Assembly (NCBI GenBank): GCA_027449885.1
Contig: DAIDKS010000042.1
Location: 1 to 49,398, forward strand
DNA: 49,398 nt
Reading direction: 5' to 3'
DNA from: Acidimicrobiaceae bacterium
Lineage (GTDB): Bacteria > Actinomycetota > Acidimicrobiia > Acidimicrobiales > RAAP-2
The position numbers were made by a program, and so were the translations under genes. Within the stretch, counting starts at the first letter, position 1, and each line of letters begins with the position of its first letter. The notes under the pieces are model-generated. The model had not been told where the DNA came from and did not search any database. It worked only from the letters and a program-made list of their open reading frames with translations. Below are positions 39,203 to 47,947 of this stretch, piece after piece.

Positions 39203-40159
39203 GTGCGCAGCGTCGTGATCGAAGACGGGAATCTCGCCCTGCGGGAGCGACCGACGCCGACGCCCGGTCCGGGCGACGTCCTCGTCGAGGTGGTCGCGGC
39301 GGGCGTCAACGCCGCCGACCTCCTGCAGCGGCGCGGCCTCTACCCTCCCCCACCGGGCGCACCGGCCGACGTGCCGGGCCTCGAGCTCGCCGGGGTGGTC
39401 GTCGCCCGGGGCGACGGGGTGGACCCGGAGTGGGACGGGCGACGCGTGTGCGCCGTCGTCGGTGGCGGCGGACAGTCGACGCACGCCGTCGTCGCCGCGG
39501 AGCACCTGATCCCGGTGCCGGCCCACGTCGACTGGGACGAGGCCGGTGGATTCGCCGAGGCGTTCCTCACCGCTCACGACGCCCTCGTCGCCCAGGCGCG
39601 ACTCGCGCCCGGTGAGCACGTGGTCGTCTCCGGGGCCGCGGGGGGCGTCGGCAGTGCGGCCGTCCAGATCGCCCACCGACGCGGGGCTCGCGTGAGTGCC
39701 GTCACCCGCACGCGCGATCACCACGACGAGCTCCTCAGCCTCGGCGCCGAGCGGGCCCTGACCATCGACGAGGTGGACGACCTCCCCCCGGTCGACGCGG
39801 TCCTCGAGCTCGTGGGTCCGGCCCACCTCGAACGCGTCGTGCCGCGACTGGCCCCGGGGGGCCGCGTCGTGGTCATCGGCATCGGAAGCGGTGCGGAGGC
39901 CCGTATCGACCTGCGTCGGGTGATGGCCCAGCGTCTCACGCTCACCGGCTCGACACTGCGCGCGCGCGCCCGCGAGGAGAAGGCCGACGTCACGTCCCGC
40001 GCCACCGCCGATCTCTGGGAGGCGTGGGACGCCGGTGCGATACGCGTTCCCGTCCAGAGCCGCTTCGCGCTCGACGAGGTCGCGGGGGCCTACGAGGCCT
40101 TCGCCCGGCCCGGCAAGTTCGGCAAGGTGATCCTCCGGACCGGTGCCGCGCCCCGGTGA
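39203..40159 (+). CDS. Zinc-less medium-chain NAD(P)H:quinone oxidoreductase
   Basis: A 318-residue MDR-superfamily protein of the QOR/TP53I3 type. The N-terminal GroES-like domain has RERPTPTPGPGDVLVEV, then AGVNAADLLQRRGLYPPPPG and DVPGLELAGVVV. The Rossmann domain carries VVSGAAGGVGSAAVQIA, and the protein ends EVAGAYEAFARPGKFGKVIL. No zinc-binding cysteines are present. It would reduce quinones or enones with NADPH. I chose GTG 39203 over ATG 39191 because the family N-terminus begins MRSVVIEDG and the ATG lies in the -10 box. The stop overlaps the DUF5522 gene as GTGA. Confidence 0.9.
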   Translation: MRSVVIEDGNLALRERPTPTPGPGDVLVEVVAAGVNAADLLQRRGLYPPPPGAPADVPGLELAGVVVARGDGVDPEWDGRRVCAVVGGGGQSTHAVVAAEHLIPVPAHVDWDEAGGFAEAFLTAHDALVAQARLAPGEHVVVSGAAGGVGSAAVQIAHRRGARVSAVTRTRDHHDELLSLGAERALTIDEVDDLPPVDAVLELVGPAHLERVVPRLAPGGRVVVIGIGSGAEARIDLRRVMAQRLTLTGSTLRARAREEKADVTSRATADLWEAWDAGAIRVPVQSRFALDEVAGAYEAFARPGKFGKVILRTGAAPR

Positions 40160-40374
40160 CGACGGACGTCCCGCGGCCCCACCCCGCTCGCTGCGATCCG
40201 CGACGAGCCGACTACGCGGACATCGTCGCCGCCCACGAGGCGGCCGTCCGGCGAGGAGCCCTGATCTACCGGGATCCCTCCACGGGTCTCAGCGTCCTCA
40301 CCGTGACGGCCCACCTCGAGCGCGGCACGTGCTGTGACAGTGGCTGTCGCCACTGCCCCTACGTCGCCGACTAG
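40156..40374 (+). CDS. Small DUF5522-type protein with a CCxSGCRHCPY motif
   Basis: A 72-residue protein. The C-terminal motif RGTCCDSGCRHCPYVAD is the hallmark of the DUF5522 family, with four cysteines and one histidine that may bind a metal. The part before it reads YADIVAAHEAAVRRGALIYRDPSTGLSVLTVTAHLE. The function is unknown. It starts with GTG overlapping the oxidoreductase stop by four bases, so it is translated in the same unit. Its TAG shares CTAG with the stop of ald on the other strand. Confidence 0.85.
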   Translation: MTTDVPRPHPARCDPRRADYADIVAAHEAAVRRGALIYRDPSTGLSVLTVTAHLERGTCCDSGCRHCPYVAD

Positions 40375-41489
40375 AGCAGCGTGCGCAACGGGGTGAACGA
40401 CATGTCGTGCGCCTCGGCGACGGGACCGTAGGTCACCGCCCCGTTCACGACGTTCACCCCCTCCGCGAGGGCGTCGTCGGCCAGGACCGCCTCACGCCAG
40501 CCGTGTCGCGCCAACTCGAGCGCGTAGGGCAGCGTCGCGTTGGACAGGGCCGCCGTCGAGGTGTTCGGGACGGCGCCCGGCATGTTCGCCACGCAGTACA
40601 TGATCGAGCCGTTCACCTCGAAGACCGGGTTCGAGTGCGTCGTCGGACGCGTCGCCTCGAAACATCCGCCCTGGTCAACCGAGATGTCGACGAGGACCGA
40701 TCCCGGGCGCATCTTGCCGACGAGCTCGTTGCTGACGAGCTTCGGAGCCTTGGCCCCGACGACGAGGACCGCCCCGATGACGATGTCCGCCCCGATGCAG
40801 GCCTCCTCGACGGCGAGCGTCGACGACGCGATCGTCTCGACGCGACCGTCGAAGTGGTGGTCGATCTGGCGCAGTCGCTCGAGGTTCTTGTCGAGGATCT
40901 TCACGCGAGCGTGCAGACCGGCCGCGAGCGTCGCCGCGGCCATCCCCGCCACGCCACCGCCGATGACGGTGACGTTGACCGGCGACACTCCCGGGACGCC
41001 GCTGATGAGCGCCCCCCGACCACCGCCCGGGCGCATCAGGTGGTGCGCCCCCATGAGGGGCGCCATGCGACCCGCGACCTCGCTCATCGGCGTGAGCAGG
41101 GGCAGGGAGTTGTCCCGCAGGCGAACCGTCTCGTAGGCGATGGCCACGTTGTCCGCGTCGACGAGGGCGTCGGTGCACTCCCGCGAGGCCGCGAGGTGCA
41201 GATACGTGAAGAGCACCTGGTTCTTGCGCGCCTTGAGCCGCGGATACTCCGGAGCGATCGGCTCCTTGACCTTCATGATCATGTCGCTGTCGGCCCACAC
41301 GTCGTCGACGTCGTCGACGATCGTCGCCCCGTTCGCCACGTAGTCGGCATCCGAGATCGACGAGCCGACACCGGCCCCCCGCTCGATCAGGACCTGGTGC
41401 CCGGCCGAGGTGAACTCGCGCACCCCCGCGGGCGTGATCGCCACGCGGTTCTCATCGGTCTTGATTTCCTTGGGCACACCAATCTTCAT
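40371..41489 (-). CDS. ald: L-alanine dehydrogenase
   Basis: Converts L-alanine and NAD to pyruvate, ammonia and NADH, reversibly. The 372-residue protein closely matches Mycobacterium Ald: MKIGVPKEIKTDENRVAITP with R15, substrate K75 in KVKEP, and the catalytic H98 in YLHLAAS. The NAD fold follows (VTVIGGGVAGMAAATLA), then DISVDQGGCFEATRPTTHSNP with the conserved Asp. ATG 41489 has AGAAGGAA upstream. It lies 33 bases after potC, at the end of the pat/pot run. There it could recycle the alanine formed when an aminotransferase moves putrescine amino groups to pyruvate. Confidence 0.95.
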   Translation of the reverse strand: MKIGVPKEIKTDENRVAITPAGVREFTSAGHQVLIERGAGVGSSISDADYVANGATIVDDVDDVWADSDMIMKVKEPIAPEYPRLKARKNQVLFTYLHLAASRECTDALVDADNVAIAYETVRLRDNSLPLLTPMSEVAGRMAPLMGAHHLMRPGGGRGALISGVPGVSPVNVTVIGGGVAGMAAATLAAGLHARVKILDKNLERLRQIDHHFDGRVETIASSTLAVEEACIGADIVIGAVLVVGAKAPKLVSNELVGKMRPGSVLVDISVDQGGCFEATRPTTHSNPVFEVNGSIMYCVANMPGAVPNTSTAALSNATLPYALELARHGWREAVLADDALAEGVNVVNGAVTYGPVAEAHDMSFTPLRTLL

Positions 41490-41522
41490 TTTTTCCTTCT
41501 TTTGATTGACGAATGTCGGGGC

Positions 41523-42365
41523 CTACTCCGCGTGACGTCGCGACATCACGATGCTCATGATCGCGAAGGCGATACCCACCGCGAAGATGGCGGTTCCGAA
41601 GACGAAGACCTGCGGCGGGATGCCGACGCGCGTGGCGCCGTAGACCCACACCGGGAACGGTGCGGCCGCCCCACTCAGGAAGTTCGACGTGATGAAGTCG
41701 TCGATCGACAGCGCGAAGGCCATCAGGGCTCCCGCCAGCACTCCCGGCATGATGAGCGGCAGCGTCACGCGCCCGAAGGTCACCAGCGGACGGGCCCCGA
41801 GGTCGTAGGCGGCCTCCTCCAGCGAGCGGTCGAAGCCCGCGAGGCGCGCCCGCACGGTCACGGTCACGTACGTGACCGAGAACATCACGTGCGCCAGCAC
41901 CAGGGTGAAGAATCCGCGCGCGATGTTCAGGGTCACGAAGAGACCGAGGAGGGACGCACCCATCACGATCTCCGGCGCCGCGATGTTCAAGAAGATCGTC
42001 TGCTCAAACAGCATCTTCCCGCGGAACTGCGGCGGTCGGTAGCGGACGAGGGCGATGGCGAGCAGCGTGCCGAGGACCGTCGAGATCACCGTGGCCACCA
42101 GGGCGAGGCGAATCGACAGCCAGAACGCCTGGGTGAGCCCCGGAACGTTGCTCCACTCCCGATACCACTGGGTCGTGAAGCCGTTCCAGGTGAAGCTCAC
42201 GAGCTGCATCCCGCCGACGACCTTGTTGAAGCTGTAGACGATCATCACGATGATCGGGAACACCAGGTAGGCGATCACCAGCCACGAGTACGTGGGCAGG
42301 ATGGCCCGAGTCCACCGGCGGCGCTTCGTGGCGCCCGCCATCTGCTCCTGCTCGATCGTGCTCAT
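41523..42365 (-). CDS. potC: Polyamine ABC transporter permease, PotC-like
   Basis: A 280-residue inner-membrane permease with about six segments. The EAA loop reads EEAAYDLGARPLVTFGRVTLPLIMPG, where the ATPase docks. ALSIDDFITSNFLSG is the signature of the PotC group of spermidine/putrescine importers. The N-terminal 20 residues are basic and cytoplasmic. ATG 42365 overlaps the potB stop as ATGA. It pairs with PotB to form the channel, powered by PotA and fed by the Tat-exported binding protein. Confidence 0.92.
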   Translation of the reverse strand: MSTIEQEQMAGATKRRRWTRAILPTYSWLVIAYLVFPIIVMIVYSFNKVVGGMQLVSFTWNGFTTQWYREWSNVPGLTQAFWLSIRLALVATVISTVLGTLLAIALVRYRPPQFRGKMLFEQTIFLNIAAPEIVMGASLLGLFVTLNIARGFFTLVLAHVMFSVTYVTVTVRARLAGFDRSLEEAAYDLGARPLVTFGRVTLPLIMPGVLAGALMAFALSIDDFITSNFLSGAAAPFPVWVYGATRVGIPPQVFVFGTAIFAVGIAFAIMSIVMSRRHAE

Positions 42366-43276
42366 AGGTACTGCTCGATCGTGCGGGTGCCCAGGAGGCG
42401 CGCGTACAGGAAGATGCCGAGCAGGGCGATCACCAACAGGATCGCCGACAGTGACGCTCCCCCGGCGTAGTCGAAGTTCACCAGGAACTGGTTCTGGATC
42501 ACCGTGCCGATCATCGTGTTCGACGTCCCGCCCAGGATCTCCTGGTTGACGTAGTCGCCGAACATCGGGATAAACGTCAGCAGGAACGCGGCGAAGATGC
42601 CCGGGATCGTGAGCGGGAAGATCACCCTCATGAAGCCCTGGCGGCGGGTCGCGTACAGGTCGTAGGCCGCTTCGAGAACCCGCCGGTCGATGCGCTCGAT
42701 CGCGACGTAGATGGGCAGGGCGGTGAACGGCAGGTAGTTGTAGGCGAGGCCCGCCATGACGGCCCAGCTCGTTCCCAGGATGTGGAATCCCGACGGCAGC
42801 ACGTGCAGGTTCTTCAGCGTCGTCAGGAAGACGCCGTTGTTGGAGAGCACGAACTCCCAGACGATGGTGCGAATCACGAAGGACACGAAGAACGGGACCA
42901 GCAGCATCAGCAGGAAGAAGTTCTTACGGTGCCGCCCGTGGAACGCGATCCAGTAGGCGATCGGGAACGAGATGACCAGGTCCGCCAGGGTCGCCCCACC
43001 CGCGAAGAGCAGGCTGGTGATGAACTCCTGGTGGTAGAGGCTGATCTCGTTCGGGAACTCCGCCCAGTGCCAGGTCATGGTGCACGCCCCGGTCGCCGGA
43101 TCGCACGTCTTGAGCGACAGCGACAGCATCACCGCGAGCGGTACCACGAACAGCAGGAGCAGCCACAGTCCGGCCGGGAGGCTCAGCAGATACGGAGCCA
43201 GAGCCCGGCCGAACCGGTGGCGGCGACGGTGGACGACTACGCCCCCTGGATGATCGGCAGGAACAAGTTGTTCCAC
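42362..43276 (-). CDS. potB: Polyamine ABC transporter permease, PotB-like
   Basis: The other permease of the importer, about 304 residues. Helix 1 is APYLLSLPAGLWLLLLFVVPLAVMLSLSL. The EAA loop is EAAYDLYATRRQGFMRVIFPLTIPGI, followed by the PotB-type IPMFGDYVNQEILGG. The start is unclear: after the binding-protein stop at 43237 there is no ATG, GTG or TTG before helix 1 in this frame. GTG 43276, inside the end of the upstream gene, has AGGAGGAG eight bases before it and gives a basic N-terminus, so I use it. A non-standard start (CTG) nearer helix 1 is possible. Confidence 0.85.
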   Translation of the reverse strand: MEQLVPADHPGGVVVHRRRHRFGRALAPYLLSLPAGLWLLLLFVVPLAVMLSLSLKTCDPATGACTMTWHWAEFPNEISLYHQEFITSLLFAGGATLADLVISFPIAYWIAFHGRHRKNFFLLMLLVPFFVSFVIRTIVWEFVLSNNGVFLTTLKNLHVLPSGFHILGTSWAVMAGLAYNYLPFTALPIYVAIERIDRRVLEAAYDLYATRRQGFMRVIFPLTIPGIFAAFLLTFIPMFGDYVNQEILGGTSNTMIGTVIQNQFLVNFDYAGGASLSAILLVIALLGIFLYARLLGTRTIEQYL

Positions 43277-44526
43277 GCGTTGATCTCCTCCTGGGTCTTG
43301 AACGGGTAGTAGTTCTTCGACAGTTTGACGGCCTGCCCGCTCGGGAAGACGGTGGGCGCGTGCGCGGTGACCGACGTGGGCAGTCCGATCTCGGGGCGCA
43401 GCTGCTTGAGGCCGGTGGCGTCCCAGCCCGTCGGGTGCAGGAGCTGCTGCTGCGCGCTCGGCACCGGGCAGATGTAGTTGTTGTAGTACTCGACCACCGC
43501 CTGGATGCCCGGGTCGTAGAAGTAGTCCATCAACTTCATGGCGTCCAGCGGGTTCTGCGAGTACAGCGGGATGCACATGTTGTCCGTCCAGAGCATCAGG
43601 CCCTCCTTCGGGAACATGAGCTTCAAGTTCTTGTACTTGGAGTTCAGGTTCGCCTGGAAGATGTCACCCGAGTAGGCCTGGGACACGACGATGTCGCCGT
43701 TCTTCAGGTGCTGGATGTAGCTCTGGTCGTAGTACGAGGCCACCAGACCATCGCTGCGCTGCTGCTGGAGCTTCTTCGCGGCCTTCGCCCAGTCGGACTC
43801 CTTCGAGGTGAACGGCTCGACCCCGATGGCGAGCAGGCCGGCGCTCCCGAGCTCGAACGGGTCCGACAGCATGCCGATGCGCCCGGCGTACTTCTTGTTG
43901 AAGAGCAGCTGGATGCTGTCGCCCGGGCTCTTCACGACCTTCTCGTTGTAGGCGACCGAGGTCCACCCCGACTGCCAGGCCATCGTGTACTTGTTGCCCG
44001 GGTCCCACGAGGGGTTCTTCACCAGCGGCCCGGCGTACTTGTTGAAGTTGGTCATGAGGGCGTGGTCCAGCGGGATGAGCCAGCCGTTCTGGATCAGGTA
44101 GCCCAGCTCGGGGTTGTTGTTCGTCATGACGACGATGTCGTATCCCGTGTACTGCCCGGCCGCGAGCGAGGGGCGGATCTTCGCGTAGAAGGAGGCGTTG
44201 TCCTGGATCACCTCGTAGTAGTTGACCTTGATCTTCGTCAGCTGCGTGAAGTGGTTCAGCGTCAGGTGCTTGCCGTTCAGGACGTCGATGTAGAGCGGCC
44301 AGTTCGCGAAGTTGGCGACGTGGTGGACCTTCTGCTTCTTCCACCACGACGGCGTTCCCACGTTCTTATTCGGGAGCGTGGCCGCCCCCGCCATGCCCGG
44401 GAGGAGCAGCGACGCGCCCACGCCGGCCCCCGCCGCTCCGAGGACCGTCCGGCGCGACAGACGCGTCTGCGTCAGACCGCGCCAAAAGGCCGGATCCATG
44501 CCCTGGGGCATCGAGTTCTCTTCCAT
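43237..44526 (-). CDS. potD: Polyamine ABC transporter substrate-binding protein, PotD-like, Tat-exported
   Basis: A 429-residue extracytoplasmic solute-binding protein of the spermidine/putrescine group. The N-terminus carries a twin-arginine signal: S24-R25-R26-T-V-L then GAAGAGVGASLLLPGMAGA. The mature part has ANWPLYIDV, the family's polyamine-site elements YDIVVMTNN and WDPGNKYTMAWQSGWTSVAYN, AYSGDIFQ, and MLWTDNMCIPLYSQNPLDA. Tat export means it folds in the cytoplasm first; there is no lipobox cysteine at the cleavage site. ATG 44526 is chosen because GAGGGGG lies seven bases before it; ATG 44532 overlaps the potA stop. The ligand, putrescine, spermidine or a related amine, is inferred from family and context. 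Confidence 0.9.
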   Translation of the reverse strand: MEENSMPQGMDPAFWRGLTQTRLSRRTVLGAAGAGVGASLLLPGMAGAATLPNKNVGTPSWWKKQKVHHVANFANWPLYIDVLNGKHLTLNHFTQLTKIKVNYYEVIQDNASFYAKIRPSLAAGQYTGYDIVVMTNNNPELGYLIQNGWLIPLDHALMTNFNKYAGPLVKNPSWDPGNKYTMAWQSGWTSVAYNEKVVKSPGDSIQLLFNKKYAGRIGMLSDPFELGSAGLLAIGVEPFTSKESDWAKAAKKLQQQRSDGLVASYYDQSYIQHLKNGDIVVSQAYSGDIFQANLNSKYKNLKLMFPKEGLMLWTDNMCIPLYSQNPLDAMKLMDYFYDPGIQAVVEYYNNYICPVPSAQQQLLHPTGWDATGLKQLRPEIGLPTSVTAHAPTVFPSGQAVKLSKNYYPFKTQEEINAWNNLFLPIIQGA

Positions 44527-44528
44527 GG

Positions 44529-45710
44529 TCATTCCCCCTCTGTTTCTTCCAGTACCACGGCTTGCGGCATTGGCTTGACGATGAACGTGTGCTCCACCGG
44601 CCAGGTCAGCGTCACTTCCTCCCCACTGCGGGGAGCCGACTGCTGACCGATGTTCTGGGCGTAGACGGTGACGTCGACGCCGACGGTGGTCTCGACGATG
44701 TACTGGTTTCCGACACCGGTGAACGACGAGACCCGGACGCGGCCCGCGAGCGAGTTGTGGTTCGCCGGGGTCTCGACCGTGCCCGTGGCGATCTCGATCT
44801 TCTCGGGTCGCACGCCGACTTTCACCTCGCGGGCGCCCCCGAGGTCGGGGACCCGCTCGGAGGGGACGACCATCCGCGCCCCACCGGCGACGGCGACCAC
44901 GGTCCGGGCGGCGTCGCTCGAGTCGATCGTGCCCGCGAGCAGGTTCGAGGCACCGAGGAACGAGGCCACGAACTCCGTCGCCGGGCTGTCGTAGACCTCC
45001 TTCGGGGTCCCCATGCCCTCGATGCGGCCGCGCCACATCACCGCGATGCGGTTGGACATCGTCATCGCCTCTTCCTGGTCGTGCGTGACGTAGAGGAACG
45101 TGATGCCGACCTGGCCCTGGATTCGCTTGAGCTCGATCTGCATCTGGCGACGGAGCTTCGCGTCGAGGGCCGACATGGGCTCGTCGAGGAGCAGGATCTT
45201 CGGCTGGTTGACGAGGGCGCGGGCGAGCGCGACGCGCTGCTGCTGTCCACCCGAGAGCTGGGCGGACTGGCGCTTCTCCAGGTGCGGCAGGTCCACGAGC
45301 TCGAGCATCTCGCCCACGCGCCGACGGATCTCCGACTTCTCCACCTTCGAGCGGCGAAGTCCGAAGGCGACGTTCTCGAAGACGTTCAGGTGCGGGAAGA
45401 GCGCGTAGGACTGGAAGACGGTGTTGACGTCACGACGATAGGGCGGCAGGTTCGTGACGTCCTGGCCCCCGAGGAGGATCGTCCCCATCGTGGGCTCCTC
45501 GAAGCCGCCGAGCATTCGCAACGACGTCGTCTTGCCGCAGCCCGAGGGGCCGAGAAGGCTGAAGAACTCCCCATCGTTGATCCGAAGGTTGAGGTCGTCG
45601 ACCGCCTTGACGTCGTTGAACGCCTTGGTGACGTGAACGAACTCCACGTCGGCCGACTCGAGAGTCGCAACGCGCGAACGCCCTGCGCCCTTCTCCGACC
45701 TATTCGCCAT
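44529..45710 (-). CDS. potA: Polyamine ABC transporter ATP-binding protein, PotA-like
   Basis: The 393-residue ATPase of the importer. Walker A GPSGCGKTT is at 54-62, the Q-loop at Q100, signature LSGGQ at 152-156, Walker B ILLLDEP ending at 178, and the H-loop in YVTHDQEEA. A C-terminal TOBE domain (about 290-385) follows, as in PotA, MalK and related proteins. The D-loop reads MSALDAKLR. ATG 45710 is preceded by GGGGGAAA; a small CCGAC / GTCGG hairpin lies just before that site. It follows patD by 88 bases and overlaps the start of the binding-protein gene. Confidence 0.93.
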   Translation of the reverse strand: MANRSEKGAGRSRVATLESADVEFVHVTKAFNDVKAVDDLNLRINDGEFFSLLGPSGCGKTTSLRMLGGFEEPTMGTILLGGQDVTNLPPYRRDVNTVFQSYALFPHLNVFENVAFGLRRSKVEKSEIRRRVGEMLELVDLPHLEKRQSAQLSGGQQQRVALARALVNQPKILLLDEPMSALDAKLRRQMQIELKRIQGQVGITFLYVTHDQEEAMTMSNRIAVMWRGRIEGMGTPKEVYDSPATEFVASFLGASNLLAGTIDSSDAARTVVAVAGGARMVVPSERVPDLGGAREVKVGVRPEKIEIATGTVETPANHNSLAGRVRVSSFTGVGNQYIVETTVGVDVTVYAQNIGQQSAPRSGEEVTLTWPVEHTFIVKPMPQAVVLEETEGE

Positions 45711-45798
45711 TTCTTTCCCCCGACTCGCTGTCGGACTCCGCCCGACGCGCTTTTCACCCCTACGTACCTAGCATTCCCCGTCACCGAGGAGGCGTCGC

Positions 45799-47226
45799 CT
45801 ACGCCTCGATGTTGTGCATCACGTGCTTGATGCGCGTGTAGTCCTCGAAGCCGTACATCGACAAGTCCTTACCGTAGCCCGACTTCTTGAAGCCGCCGTG
45901 CGGCATCTCCGCCACGATCGGGATGTGAGTGTTGACCCACACCGCGCCGAAGTCGAGGTCGCGCGACAGGCGCATCGCCCGACCGTGGTCCTTCGTCCAC
46001 ACCGAGGACGCGAGGCCGTAGTCGACGCCGTTCGCGTAGGCCACGGCCTGCTCCTCGTCGTCGAACTTCTGGACCGTGATGACGGGTCCGAAGATCTCGT
46101 TCTGGATCATCTCGTCGTCCTGGTGCAGGCCGGCGACGACCGTCGGAGCGACGAAGTAGCCGGTGTCGCCGACGCGCGAGCCACCCGCCGCGATCGAGGC
46201 GTGAGCGGGCACTCGCTCGAGGAAGCCCGTCACCCGCGACAGCTGATTCACGTTGTTCACGGGGCCGAAGAGCGCGTCCGCGTTGTCCGGCATGCCCACG
46301 ACCGTGCTGTTGGCGACCGCCGACATGGCGTCGACGAAGTCGTTGTAGACGCCGGACTGGACGAGGACGCGCGTCGCGGCGGTGCAGTCCTGGCCGGCGT
46401 TGAAGTAGCCGGCGACGGCGATGCCCTCGACGGCGGCCTGCAGGTCGACGTCGTTGAACACCACGACCGGCGCCTTGCCGCCGAGCTCGAGGTGCGCGCG
46501 CTTCAGCGTCTTGGCCGCCGAGGTGGCGACCTCCATGCCGGCCCGAACCGATCCCGTCACCGAGACCATCGCGGGCGTCGGGTGCTCGACGAGGGCGCGC
46601 CCCGTGTCTCGGTCGCCGCAGACGACGTTGAAGACTCCCGCCGGCAGGACCTGCGCCATGAGCTCCGCCATCTTGAGCGTCGACGCCGGCGTGGAGTCAC
46701 CGGGCTTGAGGACCATCGTGTTGCCCGCCGCGAGGGCCGGGGCCCACTTCCACACGGCCATCATCATCGGGTAGTTCCAGGGCGTCACCGCACCGCAGAC
46801 GCCGATCGGCTCGCGCCGCACGTAGCTCGTCATCCCGGCCATGTACTCGGCGGCGCTCCGGCCCTCGAGCAGTCGAGCGGCCCCCGCGAAGAATCGGATC
46901 TGGTCGACCATCGGAGGGATCTCCTCGCTGTGGGTCAGCGAGATGATCTTGCCGGTGTTCTCGACCTCGAGCGCGACCAACTCGTCGGCGTGCTGCTCGA
47001 TGATGTCGGCGATGCGGTAGAGCGCGAGGCTGCGCTGGCTCGGCGTCGTGCGCTTCCACGACTGGAACGCCTGCGCCGCGACACCGATGGCGAAGTCGAC
47101 GTCGGATGCGTCCGAGACCGGCATCTCGGCGAAGACCTGACCGGTGGCCGGGTTGGTCAACTCCGCGTACTTGCCGCTCTTCGGGGCTACGTACTCGCCC
47201 CCCACAAAGTTCGCCAACCGACTCAT
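45799..47226 (-). CDS. patD: Gamma-aminobutyraldehyde dehydrogenase (PatD-like)
   Basis: NAD-dependent aldehyde dehydrogenase of 475 residues that would oxidise 4-aminobutanal to GABA. Catalytic residues are N151 (TPWNYPMMM), E247 (LELGGKAP) and C281 ([15 protein letters not shown]). The C-terminus [30 protein letters not shown] is the pattern of PatD and related betaine/aminoaldehyde dehydrogenases. Context supports the aminoaldehyde substrate: polyamine transporter genes follow on the same strand, and a putrescine-type aminotransferase lies across the divergent regulatory region. ATG 47226 has AAGGAGGGG upstream; the longer frame is not needed. Confidence 0.9.
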   Translation of the reverse strand: MSRLANFVGGEYVAPKSGKYAELTNPATGQVFAEMPVSDASDVDFAIGVAAQAFQSWKRTTPSQRSLALYRIADIIEQHADELVALEVENTGKIISLTHSEEIPPMVDQIRFFAGAARLLEGRSAAEYMAGMTSYVRREPIGVCGAVTPWNYPMMMAVWKWAPALAAGNTMVLKPGDSTPASTLKMAELMAQVLPAGVFNVVCGDRDTGRALVEHPTPAMVSVTGSVRAGMEVATSAAKTLKRAHLELGGKAPVVVFNDVDLQAAVEGIAVAGYFNAGQDCTAATRVLVQSGVYNDFVDAMSAVANSTVVGMPDNADALFGPVNNVNQLSRVTGFLERVPAHASIAAGGSRVGDTGYFVAPTVVAGLHQDDEMIQNEIFGPVITVQKFDDEEQAVAYANGVDYGLASSVWTKDHGRAMRLSRDLDFGAVWVNTHIPIVAEMPHGGFKKSGYGKDLSMYGFEDYTRIKHVMHNIEA

Positions 47227-47425
47227 ACACCCCTCCTTGGTCGGGTCCGCGACCCGATGACACTCCGTCACTCTGCCAGACGCGCACACCCCCTCGCAAA
47301 CCATCAGACTGCGAATATGTGCGTGTTCAGAAATGTCACGACGCAATCCGTCACCAAAGTGCGCTATGCTGAGTCAATCCGCAGCCCGGGGGGAGTTTTG
47401 CGTAACCCCTGGGTGGGAGCATCCA
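47227..47425. promoter_or_regulatory. Divergent regulatory region between patD and the Lrp-family gene
   Basis: No gene is convincing in these 199 bases. On the plus strand TATGCT (47365-47370) is a candidate -10 for the regulator gene, leaving a leader of about 50 bases. The stretch around 47309-47345 is comparatively AT-rich and contains GTCAC at 47336-47340 and 47350-47354. On the minus strand CATATT (47320-47315) is a possible -10 for patD. Lrp-type regulators usually bind such divergent spacers, but I could not define a clear site. Confidence 0.45.
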
Positions 47426-47947
47426 ATGCCAGCCACCTCACCTAAGCGTCAGCGAGCGAAGTCCTCGGAGAGGACCCGTCTGGAAGTGGTTCCGACGCCC
47501 AACGGCCTCGACACCATCGATCGGGAGATCATCTCGCTCCTCCAGCTCGACGGACGCCGGGCCTACGGGGCCATCGCTCAGGAAGTCGGACTCTCCGAGG
47601 CGGGCGTGCGTCGACGGGTCCAGCGCCTGCGCGACCAGGGCGTCATGCAGATCGTGGCCATCACGGACCCGCTCCAGCTCGGATTCGGTCGAGAGGCCCT
47701 CGTCGGCATCCGCGTGCACGGCGACGTGCGGCGGGTGGCGGACCAGGTGGCGGCCATCGAGGAGGCCAACTACGTCGTCATGACGGCCGGCAGCTTCGAC
47801 ATCATCGCCGAGGTCATCGCCGTCGACGACGACGCCCTCGTCCATCTACTCAACGACGCGATCCGATCGATCCCCGGGGTTACCGAGGTCGAGACGTTCG
47901 TCTATCTCAAGCTCTCCAAGCAGACCTACACATGGGGGACCAAGTGA
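47426..47947 (+). CDS. Lrp/AsnC-family transcriptional regulator
   Basis: A 173-residue regulator. A basic, disordered N-terminus of about 30 residues is followed by the AsnC helix-turn-helix (LDTIDREIISLLQLDGRRAYGAIAQEVGLSEAGVRRRVQRL, about 33-73). The RAM (ACT-like) ligand and oligomer domain (GREALVGIRV to the C-terminus) follows. ATG 47426 has GGGAG six bases upstream; the longer frame lacks a better start. It overlaps the aminotransferase gene by four bases (GTGA) and diverges from patD-pot, so it most likely senses an amino acid or polyamine and controls this locus. Confidence 0.92.
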   Translation: MPATSPKRQRAKSSERTRLEVVPTPNGLDTIDREIISLLQLDGRRAYGAIAQEVGLSEAGVRRRVQRLRDQGVMQIVAITDPLQLGFGREALVGIRVHGDVRRVADQVAAIEEANYVVMTAGSFDIIAEVIAVDDDALVHLLNDAIRSIPGVTEVETFVYLKLSKQTYTWGTK

